From the NCBI GenBank assembly GCA_928724745.1, contig CAKMXJ010000018.1, positions 124,001-188,000 on the forward strand: DNA of 64,000 nucleotides. Direction: 5' to 3'. Shown one piece after another: positions 32,457-43,901 of this stretch. The position numbers were made by a program, and so were the translations under genes. Within the stretch, counting starts at the first letter, position 1. Each line of letters begins with the position of its first letter. Origin of the DNA: Anthracocystis setariae. Taxonomy: Eukaryota; Basidiomycota; Ustilaginomycetes; Ustilaginales; Ustilaginaceae. Under the pieces are notes generated by a model, which saw only the letters and a list, made by a program, of their open reading frames with translations, ran no database searches and had not been told where the DNA came from.

Positions 32457-32942
32457 TTAGCGGATGGAGCGAGGACGCTTTGCGTAGGCTAGGAGCAGCC
32501 AGCCGGCCATCATGGACAGACCACCAATTGGAGTGATGGGGCCAAGCAGCTTTCGGATAGGGTTGTCAGGCTTTGTGAGGCAAAGACCATAGATCGAGCC
32601 GCTGAAGAAAGTGATACCGGTCGCAAAAGCATATCCAGCAGCAACGATAGGGCCCGTGGTAGGTTGGCTAAGGGTATAGAGCAGCGCCAAGCTGTGCATG
32701 AGTTGATACTGAGTAGCTGTGTTCCAGGCGCCCAACTCTGCAGTATCAGCGAGAAGTGAGATACGTGAAAGAAAAGTCAGTCAGAGATTCAAGCCTGAGA
32801 TGAGAAATGGAGCTGAGAAAGGAAGCGTCTACCTACGTTGAGCGTTGAGCTTGGCCTTCATAGCGTGAGCACCAATGGCGCCAAGACCGACACCCACGGC
32901 GCCGGATACGCCAGCAAAGACGTTGAGCATGTTGTGGACCAT
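32457..32942 (-). CDS. DUF423 (YgdD/TMEM256-like) membrane protein
   Basis: Small integral membrane protein of unknown function, conserved from bacteria to animals. I model exons 32837-32942 and 32457-32737. The 99-base intron has donor GTAGGT and acceptor CTGCAG and joins in phase 1, giving 128 residues. The sequence shows the family pattern of an N-terminal glycine-rich helix (GVSGAVGVGLGAIGAHAM), the conserved WNTATQYQLMHSLALL, a second and third hydrophobic segment, then GPITPIGGLSMMAGWLLLAY. Four membrane helices are expected. An alternative start five codons in (MLNVF) is possible. Confidence 0.9.
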
Positions 32943-33999
32943 CTTGAGGGATCTAAGTGTGATCAAACGTGAACGCAGCAAATGGAGCGTTGTGTATGAA
33001 GCAGACGAAGCAAGGCAAGACCCAAGTCACAGAAGCAGGCTAATCATGCAGTGCAGCACAGAAGCCTGGAGACACTGGAGCTACTGTGGAGGCGGTGCGG
33101 TTAGGAATCAATCGCAAGACGCTTAGGCCGCGCTTCGGCTTGCCGCGGAGAAGATAGGCTTATGAATCAGGTGTTGTGCAGATCGAGCGCAGAGGTCTTT
33201 GCCCGATCCGATTTTCCTCTCGCAAGCATTCTACAGAGTAGAATTCTGGCGCTCTCACTTGTCTGCGTGCTGATTTGAGTTTTGCCTAGAGTAGGGGGAG
33301 GGATGATTATTCTAGTGTAGTATTTAATAAGTAGTCGTCAAATTATTATTTTTTCGAATGGGTAACCGCAGAAGAAAAACACGCAAAAACACACCTCCGA
33401 AGAAAAAAAAAAAAAGAAAAAAAAAAGAAACCATGTACTGTACACCCGCACACACACGAGGGGATAAAAATTAGACCTAACCATGTAGAAAGAGACAGGA
33501 TCGGCAAGCTTCAGATTGAGATTTCGTGAACAAGTGGAGAGAGGAGACGCTTCCTTGTCGATTTCTGAATCCGAGGCGACTACAGCGGATCGGTCATCCA
33601 AGTGAATGCCAGACTTGTTTTTTTTTGTGATTCTTCTTGATCTCGTTCTCATCCCATCGCGCGATTCACTCTCTTCTTTGTTTCGCTGCAACCAGCTAGC
33701 ATCGCTTCACCCTGGGTCATCCATCGACCTGCAAGTCGGGTGAAAGCCAACTCGAGTGATCCTCCCGTGGTTTCGGAGCTTCGCGCGGATCACACATACG
33801 TTACGTCGGACCACTCTCTTTTCGCACACCAAGCATCCAGCGCGGCTCAGCCGACAGATTGACTTCATTTGGTTGGGGAGCTAGCACTGTTGCACTCAAT
33901 TGGCTTGCACGACGCGGGCACTCTCTCAGCACCAATCTCATTTCAGCCAGTCACAGTCTCGCTACTCAAGTACAGTAACACCTCGGATTGGCATACAAG
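32943..33999. other. Divergent promoter region, DUF423 gene and nucleoporin gene
   Basis: Contains an A-rich stretch (33396-33429), a TGTACTGTACA motif (33434-33444) and GTACAGTAA near 33970. No gene seen. Confidence 0.6.
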
Positions 34000-36900
34000 A
34001 TGGATTTCCCTTCGCAACATCCCGACTCTCCCGCCAAGCCGCTCACTGGGCCGGCGCGTGCCCGAGTGTTGGCACGTCAAACTCGCAACTCAGCATCCAA
34101 ACCGTACGCTCGAACCAATTCAAACGCATCCGTTCCCACCGACACGGACTCACCAGTGCGCAACCCACCAACTTCCGCCGCCAAATCACTCGCCCCACCA
34201 CCATCCAACCACCCAACTCATTCCGCCTTCTCGCCACTGCGCGTCGCCGCCTCACCCATCGCGTTGCTCGGCAGCGTACGCAAAATGGTCGCAAAACCCT
34301 TGTCATGGCTCACCAGTGCAGCATCAGCCGTCGAACCCAACCTTGGAATCCCCACTTCCTCCAGCACCAACTCGCTCTCTTCCATCGCTCGCAAGCGTGC
34401 CGCCCTCCAGGCTGCATCCATCCTCAACTCGCGGGACACCGAAGAAGAGCGCGATGCACCTACCCGTGCCGCCAGGGCTGTAGGTGAGCGTCTCGCCGCC
34501 GGTCTTCGATCGCGTTCCACCATGCACGACGACGAGGAAAGTCAGCTCCGTCCACCTAAGTCCAGCCTCTCCTCGTCCAAGTCCATGTCTCGTCTCGCAC
34601 CTGAACCTGCACTTGCGCCTGGGCCTGTGCCTGGCCGCATGACTCGTCGACAGTCCGTTGCAAGTCAACCTAGCCCTCTTGCTGGTCCTTCTTCCTTGTC
34701 GAGACCGGCAGCCTCCAACGACAAGGCAATGACGTGGAGCACTCGCAGCAACAAGCGCACCCTCAACATCAGTAACAGCAGCTTTGGCGATTTCGACGAC
34801 TCAGTCGAGGTTTTGAGCGATGCAGGCCCGGTTTCACCACCATCCGCACGGTCCTACAACTCTCGAAGCCTTCACACACTTCGTAGCCCTCGCTCCCAGC
34901 TACTTCGCGGCTCTTCGCTCCGTCCAGACGATGCCATGTCCGAATCGGGATCCATCCCTCTGAGCCACTCCACATACACGCCAGATCAGATTCAAGCTAG
35001 CGCCTTTGGCTATGGTAACGAGGTTCGCTATACAGACAGCGCATTCGGTCTACCGCCTTCGAGCTCTCCCTTTCAGCTTTCTTCGCGCCGCCAAACCCGT
35101 ACTCCTTTCAATTCGGGTCTCTTCACCGACACCGGAACTCGTGGGCGTAATACGCGAGCCGGCAGTGCCAGCCTTCGCGGCGCTTCACCTGCTCTCTCTG
35201 CCGGTCACTCCCCGGCTCGCACTTGTGAAGGCACTCCAGGTCGACGCAATTGGAACGGCATCAACCTTGCCGCTCCAACTGCTCCCTCCCTTGGCGATGA
35301 GATGATGCGCGAGTACCTGGCCACACGCACACTGCCCGGTATCAGCCCGGTTGTGCGACGCAACTTGGGTCTACCCGTGGAGGAGCCCATGGCCACTTCC
35401 TCCTCGGTGGCCGGTGGTAGTGCCATGGACGAGACCGAGTCACTAACGCCGAGCCGTCTTGGCAAGCGCGACATCGACATGAGCGTCGACGGCGATTCCG
35501 AAAGGTTCGGTACACCCACAAAGCGTCGCATGGTTTGGCACCCCGAGCTTGGCTTCATCAGCCACGAAGAGCTCAAAGCGCGCGAACCTAAGTTGCCTTC
35601 CCCCAAGAACGAGGCCGAGCGTTTACTCAATGTTCTCGAGACGCTTCGAAAACCTACCCACACTTCTCGTGGCGTTCCTCTAGCTAAAGGTCCACCTACC
35701 ACCATCAACGTTCCTGCTCCCATCTCGGATCTTCCCGCTTCGTCTGCTAGGAACACCAAAGCGCAGGAAGGCAAACCTACCGTCACGGTCGCACCTTACA
35801 CCAGGTACATGCGAAAGGCAAAGGCAGCTCAGGCAAAGATCGAAGAGCAAGGCGGCATGAGGGCCAGGTTGAAAAAGACGCAGCCCTCATCCGATGCCAT
35901 GGAGACTGACGATGCTGCCACCGAAGGGTCTGTCGCCTCGGAGAACGAGGATGTCCAGGAGGAGATAGAAGAAGGACAGGAATCAGAAGAGGAACCAGCG
36001 CCTCAGCCGGAACCCGTACGTCGATCTCGGCGTCTGCAGAACCAAACACCCGCAACTGAGGCAATCCCCAAGACGCCAGCTAAGCAGACCGACAAGGCAC
36101 CTCGCACCTCGCAACTCAAGTCTGCCCTCAAAGCTACCCCTCTTCGCCCCACCGCCGCGACGTCCTCTGCCCCAGTCGAGACTCCCAAGCCTGCCTCACA
36201 CCGAATCCCCCTCTCGGCTGCCAGCAAGCCTCCAGCCAGCACGGTCAAGAAGGACAACTTCAGCGTCAAAGCTAGCAACGATCCTGCTGCTCCTCGAGAG
36301 CGAAGCTCGCTTCGCCAAGGTGCAGCAAAGACTTCTCGCACTCATCAGAGCTCTGGCAAGTTCAGCGCTTGGGACGAGGATGACGACGAAGAAGACTTGC
36401 CTGATGCAAGCGATCTAGCCAAAATCAAGTTGCCAACCAACATGTTCCCCACGGGATTTTCGTTCGGTGCTTCGTCCGCCTCCACCGCCGCTAAGCCTGC
36501 TGTCACCACCGCCAGCTCGAGCGAGGAGAAGGTTTCTCAGCCTGCAGAGGCGATCTCGACGCCGTCGACTTCAGGCGGGTCGCTGCTGGGGCGATTGGGA
36601 GGTTTCGACTCCTCCGCCGCAGCCAAGGAAACAGACAAGTCCGAAGCGCCCAAAGTGGCGACTTCAGCTCCATCGTTCTCCTTCTCGGCGCCAAGCAAGG
36701 AAGCCCCCACCACCAAACCAACATTCAGCTTTGGCGGCGCCCCCGCTGCTGCTCCTCCCAAGGACGACGCGGCTGCACCCAAAAAGTCTGCCGCTGCTCC
36801 GGCTTCTGACTTCTTCAGCAAGCCAGCCGCACCGGCGGCTACGTCCTCGCTCAACGATGGGAAGAAGGATGGTCCGGTGCCCAACTTCTTCGGCAGCACC

Positions 36901-38658
36901 ATGAAGAAGTTTGAGAGCAAGACGTCTGACGAGGCACCCAAGCCTGCTGCTGCTGCTGGTGGCGGTTTCTCGTTCGGCAGCTCTGCCTCTACTGCTGCAC
37001 AGACGAACAGTGGGGACAAGCCTGCTTTCAGCTTCGGCGCCCCAAAGCCAGCTGAGAATGCCGAGAAGAAGACGGAGTCCTCGTCGGCTGCGAGCAGTCC
37101 TTTTGGTGGATTCGGTGCCAAGCCAGTGGAGAAGAAGGAAGAGGAGGAGGTCACGGCTGCTGCTCCATCGTCGGCCGGAAAGCCTTCGTTCTTCGGTGGG
37201 GCGACGTCGAGCTCGACCGGTGGGTTCAGCTTTGGAGCGCCTGCGGCTTCGACTTGGGCATCGGGCTCTAAGCGTGGTGCGGAGGAAGATGACGAGCCGG
37301 CGGCAAAGAAGAGCATGCCCAGCTTCTCGTTCGGTGCGCCTGCTAAGCCGGCTACCCCGGCTGCTCCTGCTGCTTCTGGTGGATTTACGTTTGGGTCAAC
37401 TGCGACGGTGGAGAAGAAGGATGAAGCATCCAAGCCTGCGACTGCTTCGGGTGTTCCTAACCTTTTCGGTGTCAAGGGGGAGGCTTCTGGCGCTAGTGAC
37501 GCTGCCAAACCTGCTTCTGGTGGATTCACGTTTGGCAAGACGGCTTCTGACAGTCCTAGCATTGGGTTTGGAGCCGCTCCCAAGTCGGATGCGGCAGCAT
37601 CGGCGTCCACGGGGTTCACGTTTGGTGCACCCAAGCCAGCCAGTGAGGCGGCTTCGACCGGGTTTACGTTCGGCAGCAGCAGCGCTTCGGTCTCAAGTGG
37701 GGCCAAAGCGGTGACGCCAGTGCCGTTTACGTTTGGTGCGCCGAAGCCGGCGGCGGATGCAGCTTCGGCTCCTACGTCGGCAGCTGGGTCGGGGACGACG
37801 ACGCCGACGGGCACGTTTGCGTTCGGAAGCAGCAGCGGCGGCGGTGCAGCGGACAAGCCGGCGACGAGTGGATTTTCTTTCGGTGCGGCTGCTGCACCTA
37901 GTACGGGATTTGGTGGATTCGGTCAATCTGCTACGGGTTCGAACGGTGCCAGTGGAAGTGAGATGATGGATGATTCGCCACAGAAGACTGCGTCTGTTGG
38001 TGGTGGTGGTGGTGGTGGGGCTGGTTCGACGCCGAGTTTCACGTTTGGTTCAGCGACGCCGGCGGGTGGTGCTGCCAAACCGGCTAGTACTTCGTTTACG
38101 TTTGGCACGCCTGCGTCGCCGTCGACGTTTACGTTTGGAGCGAGTGCTCCTACGGCAGGGGGAGGTGGAGGGGGAGGGTTTCGATTTGGGTCACCGGCGC
38201 CTACTGCAGCACCGCCGGCGACGGCGTTAGGGGGTGGGTTTACATTTGGTGCAAGTAATACCCCTGGATCGACAACGCCAGGTGTAGGGTCCACACCCGC
38301 GTCGCCGTTCCTAGCCCCCGCCGCAGCTCCAACCACTCCAGGAGGCAGTCCTTTCCAGTTCGGTGCTACCCCTTCCACCTCAATCTCAAACGCGTTCACT
38401 TTTGGTGGCCCCACACCAACAACACCCTCAGCTGGCGGCTTCACTTTCAGCACCACCCCCAACCCCACCACCCCAGCCACTAATCCAGCTTCCACCACCC
38501 CAGCTACCTTCACCTTCGCCAACATGCCCCAACTACCAACCCCACAACAACCAGGCCTGTTCAGCATGGGCGCTCCTACCACAGCTCCTTCCGCAAACAG
38601 TCCCGCCGGCCCCGCCGGCGCACGACAGATCAAACCCCTCCGTCAGAGAAGGCGTTAA
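34000..38658 (+). CDS. FxFG-repeat nucleoporin (Nup1/Nup60/Nup153-like)
   Basis: Component of the nuclear pore, probably on the nuclear basket side, binding transport receptors through FG repeats. The first ATG (34000, MDFPSQHPDS) gives 1552 residues in one exon. An amphipathic-looking helix near residues 86-110 (SPIALLGSVRKMVAKPLSWL) resembles the membrane-binding helix of yeast Nup1 and Nup60. The middle is Ser-rich and disordered, with basic clusters (RRSRRL). From about residue 816 to 1480 there are many FSFGA, FTFG and GFGG repeats separated by Ala/Pro/Lys/Ser spacers. The C-terminus is basic (ARQIKPLRQRRR), like Nup1-type and importin-binding tails. The exact orthologue cannot be named without a search. 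Confidence 0.92.
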   Translation: MDFPSQHPDSPAKPLTGPARARVLARQTRNSASKPYARTNSNASVPTDTDSPVRNPPTSAAKSLAPPPSNHPTHSAFSPLRVAASPIALLGSVRKMVAKPLSWLTSAASAVEPNLGIPTSSSTNSLSSIARKRAALQAASILNSRDTEEERDAPTRAARAVGERLAAGLRSRSTMHDDEESQLRPPKSSLSSSKSMSRLAPEPALAPGPVPGRMTRRQSVASQPSPLAGPSSLSRPAASNDKAMTWSTRSNKRTLNISNSSFGDFDDSVEVLSDAGPVSPPSARSYNSRSLHTLRSPRSQLLRGSSLRPDDAMSESGSIPLSHSTYTPDQIQASAFGYGNEVRYTDSAFGLPPSSSPFQLSSRRQTRTPFNSGLFTDTGTRGRNTRAGSASLRGASPALSAGHSPARTCEGTPGRRNWNGINLAAPTAPSLGDEMMREYLATRTLPGISPVVRRNLGLPVEEPMATSSSVAGGSAMDETESLTPSRLGKRDIDMSVDGDSERFGTPTKRRMVWHPELGFISHEELKAREPKLPSPKNEAERLLNVLETLRKPTHTSRGVPLAKGPPTTINVPAPISDLPASSARNTKAQEGKPTVTVAPYTRYMRKAKAAQAKIEEQGGMRARLKKTQPSSDAMETDDAATEGSVASENEDVQEEIEEGQESEEEPAPQPEPVRRSRRLQNQTPATEAIPKTPAKQTDKAPRTSQLKSALKATPLRPTAATSSAPVETPKPASHRIPLSAASKPPASTVKKDNFSVKASNDPAAPRERSSLRQGAAKTSRTHQSSGKFSAWDEDDDEEDLPDASDLAKIKLPTNMFPTGFSFGASSASTAAKPAVTTASSSEEKVSQPAEAISTPSTSGGSLLGRLGGFDSSAAAKETDKSEAPKVATSAPSFSFSAPSKEAPTTKPTFSFGGAPAAAPPKDDAAAPKKSAAAPASDFFSKPAAPAATSSLNDGKKDGPVPNFFGSTMKKFESKTSDEAPKPAAAAGGGFSFGSSASTAAQTNSGDKPAFSFGAPKPAENAEKKTESSSAASSPFGGFGAKPVEKKEEEEVTAAAPSSAGKPSFFGGATSSSTGGFSFGAPAASTWASGSKRGAEEDDEPAAKKSMPSFSFGAPAKPATPAAPAASGGFTFGSTATVEKKDEASKPATASGVPNLFGVKGEASGASDAAKPASGGFTFGKTASDSPSIGFGAAPKSDAAASASTGFTFGAPKPASEAASTGFTFGSSSASVSSGAKAVTPVPFTFGAPKPAADAASAPTSAAGSGTTTPTGTFAFGSSSGGGAADKPATSGFSFGAAAAPSTGFGGFGQSATGSNGASGSEMMDDSPQKTASVGGGGGGGAGSTPSFTFGSATPAGGAAKPASTSFTFGTPASPSTFTFGASAPTAGGGGGGGFRFGSPAPTAAPPATALGGGFTFGASNTPGSTTPGVGSTPASPFLAPAAAPTTPGGSPFQFGATPSTSISNAFTFGGPTPTTPSAGGFTFSTTPNPTTPATNPASTTPATFTFANMPQLPTPQQPGLFSMGAPTTAPSANSPAGPAGARQIKPLRQRRR

Positions 38659-38879
38659 GCATTCCCAAATTCTCCCAAGCTAGCCCTTTCTGTTCTGCTT
38701 TCACACGCAATTGGATTGCCTGCCCCCCGCAAGTTGATAAGAGATGCAATCGAGTCATTGTGCTAAATGGTGGTGAATGAGTCATATGATGGTACAGTAC
38801 AAGGACAATGCGTAAACATGAAATAGAGGACGAGTGAGAGGTGGATTGGCTATGTGCATGGATCGAGTTTGCGATCTGA
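38659..38879. other. Convergent 3' spacer
   Basis: 222 bases between convergent stop codons, containing GGTACAGTAC at 38791-38800. Confidence 0.6.
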
Positions 38880-40583
38880 TCAACCAACAAAACTAGTAGA
38901 GCGTGATGTTGAGGCTGCGTAGTCGCCAAGCGGCTTGCCCTTGGTCTCGTGCCTCAGAGGCTTACCGACGAAAGGCGAAGCTGACGGCGATGAAGCCAGA
39001 TCAGCGTAGCCCATTGCTGGCGAGGATGCGCTCGAGGCGACAGTGTATGGCTGCGGCATTGGATATTGTGTCTTGTGCATCCCAGTCGCAGTCGCGGCTT
39101 CGGCAGCGGCTCGTCGGGAAACCAAGAAGCTGTTGAGTCCCGCACCGAGCGCCAGCAACAACGTGAACAGAATCGAAGGCAACAGCGTCGAAAGAGGAGG
39201 TCGCGGAGGCAGCGAGCTCGTCTTGGCTTTTGCCTTGGTGTTCTGCTCAAACATCTCCGAGATGGGACGTGGCGTGACTTGGCGTGCGACAATGCTGGCA
39301 CCTGACCAAGCCATTCGTGCCGGCCAGAGCAACACATGGCCGGCAGAAGAGACTGCACCCCGCGATACGGTAGCAGCGCCCTTAGAAGCGGGCGCAGCAG
39401 ATGCAGTAGATGTACGAGGGGTGCGAGACTCGGACCAAGGCTCTGCAGAAGCGGTCGGATCTGGCTCTCTGCTATCGCTTGGACCAAGCACTCTGATACC
39501 CCACTTCAAGGTTCTTTCAAATTTGTAGCGGGTCATGCCGACAGCGCGGCCCACCTTCTGTGAACGCTTACCCACATCGTCCCATGCCGTGAGCATGTAA
39601 CTTGCGCACAAGAAACATGCGAGCGAAATCACCGTGATGCTCGAGATGCCCACGAACAAGGTCATGTGCAGGACGGGTCGCAAAGGGGCCGAAAGTTGAC
39701 GGGTCAAAGTCAATGCAAGACTACCTGCCGAGGCAAGCTGCTTGTGCGCTACATTGAGGCTGTCAAGCAACATGAGATCCGAGATCGAACTTGAACGTCG
39801 GTGACCCAGATCCGAAGTTGGTATCGCCGAAGTACCAAAGGGTGACGTTGAACCCTCAGCAAAAAAACCTCGGCGACTCCCCGGAAGCGAGAAGCTACTG
39901 GCCCGGCGACCGTTGACGCGAACACCCTGACGAGGACGTCTGATGCTGTTAGAGCGAGGTGGCAATGTGTCAAATGGTCTTGCGTGCTCCAGAGGTACCG
40001 TACCGAAACGGAAGGCAGAGTAGCTCGAGGGCATTGACTCAGGCCAGTCCTCCACTGTTGCATGCCTGGGAATCTCCGTAGCAGTGTCAAAGCTGACATG
40101 ACGTTCGCGGGTAGGAGTACTGATGTAATCCTCCCCCTCTTCAGCTCGAAGTGGACAGGGTGGCTGGTCAGGACGATCAAAGTGAGATCGAAAGATGATG
40201 GGGGGCGAAGATGCTCTGGATGATGATCGTATGGTGATCTTGGTCGTGCTGGTTTTGCGCGTGCGCTGCGTTGCAGTGACAGTGTTGAAGCTTTTGGCAT
40301 CGGCAGCTTCGTCAGAGCTAAGTTCCGGGGTATCAGGTAGAGAGTCGGGAATGAACTTTGCTCTGGTTCGATCGCTTCTACTGCTGCACCAACTGCCAAT
40401 ATCCCTACGCGAATCAGAAGGGTGCAAGTGACCTGACGAGTTGGAAGTAGGAAAGTGATATGCGGATGTCGTCTGCATCGAAGCAAAGAGAGACGATGCC
40501 ATCCCGTCTTCACTCATGACGCGCATTCTTCGTCCGCTCGAAGTGCGGGACACGCTGAAGGAGGACGGCTGTGGTGGTGGCGA

Positions 40584-40625
<42 letters not shown>

Positions 40626-41354
40626 TCTAGTAGATGAGGAACCAGTCCAAGTGGATGAAGTCATGTCGGGACTGTTACTGGTCGTACGGATCCCCGACTT
40701 CCTCCACGGACTCTGCTCGGACTTGGCTGGAAGGTTGGTCGGGAAAGCGTATTGTTGCAGAAGTATGTTGGAACTGCGCTGCTCAGCTAAAGATCCTCCC
40801 TGCTCGTCAGCAGAAACCTCGGCGCTCGACTCGGACTGGCTCAGATTGTGAGCAAGATAAGCACTTTCCTCATGCGTACGGTGGCTAGAGCGGTGTGCGG
40901 AACGAGGTAGAGTGGTTGCGCTAGCTTGGAAAGAGGATCTACGGCTAGAATTTGCTGTCGAGGTTTCGGATCGGTCGTGATTGTAGTCCTTGGGCAACCC
41001 TGACAATCTCTTCCAGGCACTGCGCTCTGATAGGGTAGCTTTGGCGAGGGCTGGGTTGTTGCGTCGACGAGAAGCTGACGATGAGCGCTGTGCCTTGCGA
41101 AGGCGTTCTGCGAGCTGACCTGGAGGCAGGACATGCTCCCACCACTCTTGCGAGTGAGGATCGCGCGACAATGAAGGCGATCCCGAGCTCTCGGCCTTGT
41201 TGCTGGTGGAGCCCGAGCTGGAACGCCGACTAAGATCTGCTGATGTCGCATAAGATCGCGTCCAGGGGTTATTGGGAGCCTCAGGTGACAACCATGGTGT
41301 CGAAGAACCAGAGCTGCTGGACGATTGCGAGGAAATCACTGTAGAAGCGGCCAT
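38880..41354 (-). CDS. Unidentified Ser-rich protein with two membrane segments
   Basis: 824 residues from an ATG at 41354 (MAASTVISSQ). The first ~540 residues are Ser/Arg/Thr-rich and disordered, including about 14 consecutive Thr encoded by a microsatellite. A strong hydrophobic segment at about 561-590 contains VGISSITVISLACFLCASYM and is followed by a charged amphipathic stretch (YKFERTLKWGIRVLG). A second hydrophobic segment lies near 715-740 (ILFTLLLALGAGLNSFLV). The short C-terminus is Ser-rich. The layout suggests an endomembrane protein with a long cytoplasmic N-terminus. I do not recognise the family. The continuous frame and plausible membrane topology support a real gene. Confidence 0.75.
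40584..40625. repeat. (GTC)14 coding microsatellite
   Basis: In-frame triplet repeat encoding poly-Thr (ACG) on the minus strand of the two-TM protein gene. Confidence 0.9.
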
Positions 41355-42441
41355 GGTGGTGATGCCGCTGCTGCTGTTGACAGGTGAAAGTAAAGCTTAC
41401 GGTTGGAGTTGCGGATGATGGAATGGGATTCTCTTCGACCGAGATCCCACTCGCCGCCACCACCGATAATGATCGAAAGATGGCCAAAGATAAGAAGGCT
41501 GAATCACAAACGGACGGATCCGGGACCGATTTGCAGGCAGCGATGTCGCAGAGGCCGATCGAGTTGAAGCGGAGTGGTGGAAAGGAACCAGATGGCTGAT
41601 GGGGGTCAAGGTGAGAGGAGCTGCCGAAAGGCGATTCGGATGCAGCGACGCCTGGCTGGTGGAATGGTGAGCGGTGAGAGGTGCCTATGCTACGGCCAGA
41701 GAGCAAAAATGGTGGTGAACAAGCAGAAAACGATGCCTCGAGCTTCCTTCGAGTGTCGGAGAGAAGGTAGGCTAAGCTGAAGGCCAAACCAGCTACGGCT
41801 AAGATCAAGTGACTGTATGCCGAAAGGTTCCGGTGTGTGTGTGTGATTGAATGCGAGCTTTGAATGGGCTGAATGGTACCCTGAGGAGAGTGATGTCAGG
41901 ATGGGTTACCGCCAACCAACGAAACTAGCCGAGATGAAAGACGAAAAGAGCTGGATGAATTGGTGAGGGTGGGTGCAAAGCATGCAATCAATGTCGGCGT
42001 GATGAAAGAGGTCGGTGGGTGGGATCGCCGAGTGGTCGGAACAGAGCGGAGACTGTCCGAGCAGACAAGATTTCGGAGGAGGTCGAAACAAGGTTGTGGT
42101 GCAGCAAGAGCTCGGAACCAAGTGGTAACAGAATGTCAGCAGCCGCCCAATGGGAACGGATGTTTGTCGCAGTCTACTGTATGCGAGGGTGAGGTGATCC
42201 GGCACGACAAGGCTGAATGAGATGAGATGAGCCAAACAGGGACGCGGCTGATGTGACCAAAGTGTCGGAGGCTTTGAAGGGGTGTGTGAAAGGAAGCTAT
42301 AAGGCTGAGCAGCGTCGTAGCGTTGGCGACATTCTACCTCATCACACTGTCAAAGCCAGGGACGGGAGGAAAGCATTGCGTGTCAACTCGGGTTAACGGC
42401 GAGGAATGCGAGGAAGGATAACGGAACGACGGCGTTCGCAA

Positions 42442-42443
<2 letters not shown>

Positions 42444-42478
<35 letters not shown>
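42444..42478. repeat. (AGCC)n microsatellite
   Basis: About nine tandem AGCC tetranucleotides. Confidence 0.92.
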
Positions 42479-43638
42479 ATTCACAAGCAGCATGATTTCA
42501 GGACGCAACAGACGTCGTCAAGGTTGTTGCTTTCGGCGGCGTCTTTTCGCTTGTTCACACAGTGCCAAAAAGCCGCCAAGTTTCTTGAGCGGGCTCTTTT
42601 TCCGACAGAATAGACAAACCAAGGCTTTGAAAGGAGCGAGGCGAGGAAGGGGCTGCAGCACAGTACAGTATTGTGCTGTAATACAGTTATGGCGTGTGCA
42701 GCCGTGTGCAGAACGTGCGGGTTTGCCGCTTACCTGCATTCTGCATTCAGGGTCCCTGGATGTCAAACTTGCTGAAAGGATCAAACCCTCTGCGCTTCTG
42801 CCGGTGGCAAGGTTTCTCTTTCAACACGGACCGAATTTCGCCTGCCAGGCCGAAACGCCAACCTTGGCTGAGCGAAAAAGAATTGGGAAACCTGCATGAG
42901 CCATGGGAAAGTTGCAAGAGAGATAAAAATATAAAAATAAGCATTTCTTCCCACAGCCGCCTTTCAAGCCATCTGCACCTTTTATGCACATCACCGCTAT
43001 CACAGGCTAAAAACACAAAATTTCCGATACTCTGCACAGTCGCTTTGGAATCTTGACACGCGAAGTTTTGACGTGAAGAGCAGCCAGCCCTCAAACCCTC
43101 ACCCTCACATCCTACTACTGTACAGAGGAAATTCGTGTCGTTTAACCAATCCGTCGGGATTACGACCAGGCTAATTGTGACAAGCTGATGATGGTGCACC
43201 GTCAATGACAATAAATAAAGACAATGATGCTGTTACTCAGCATGTATACTTACTCACTCAGTTCTGGCCCGTTTTGTGATTTCATGGAACCACGTCGGGT
43301 CAGAGCTATCTCAACCGAACTTAAGATCAAGTGAGCTTCGCAGGAAAGGCGTGAGCAAACCCAATTCATCACACTACTACTACTCTAGTTAGTAGTGACG
43401 AGTCGGTGAAAGGAGTAACCAATCCTATCTCCTGACTCGTCTCATTCAACGAGGCTGAACAAGGCGATCCAGCCATTACAGTGTAAATCAGGACCAATGC
43501 TGTCTCCTTGTGCTCTGCTGCTGTCTGCTGTACCATTGAAAAATTCTCCGAAGCTAGCTACGAGCTACGAACCAGGCGTCCCATGTTGACAAGAGCCACC
43601 ACTCGGCAACGTTTGCAACTGAATTCACAGTGCGACCG

Positions 43639-43668
43639 AGCAAGCAAGCAAGCAAGCTAGCTAGCTAC
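43639..43668. repeat. (AAGC)n joined to (TAGC)n
   Basis: Compound tetranucleotide repeat, CAAGCAAGC passing into TAGCTAGC. Confidence 0.85.
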
Positions 43669-43869
43669 TTGGCCTTCCTTTCCGTCCAAGCTGTTTTCCA
43701 TACGAGCAGATGTTGGATTTGTTCTCTGTGCAAAGCAGTAAGAACGGTAGTGCACAGTATTGTTGTACGGTACTGTACTGCATAGGGTAAGCGGGCGGAG
43801 CTCTGTGTTCTGTTTCCGGAAGACTACTCTGCGACAGGCGGAGTTGTGTTTCACAGCGCGGACGTTGTG

Positions 43870-43870
<1 letters not shown>

Positions 43871-43899
<29 letters not shown>
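43871..43899. repeat. T29 homopolymer
   Basis: Uninterrupted run of 29 T, the same length as the run at 5335-5363. It precedes a G-rich block of different composition and could mark the poly(A) end of a minus-strand retroposed relic. Confidence 0.88.

Positions 43900-43901
<2 letters not shown>

Noticed and set aside
36537..37856. 439-codon antisense frame over the nucleoporin FG repeats
   Set aside because: Ala/Pro/Asn repeats are the complement of the FG-repeat coding sequence.
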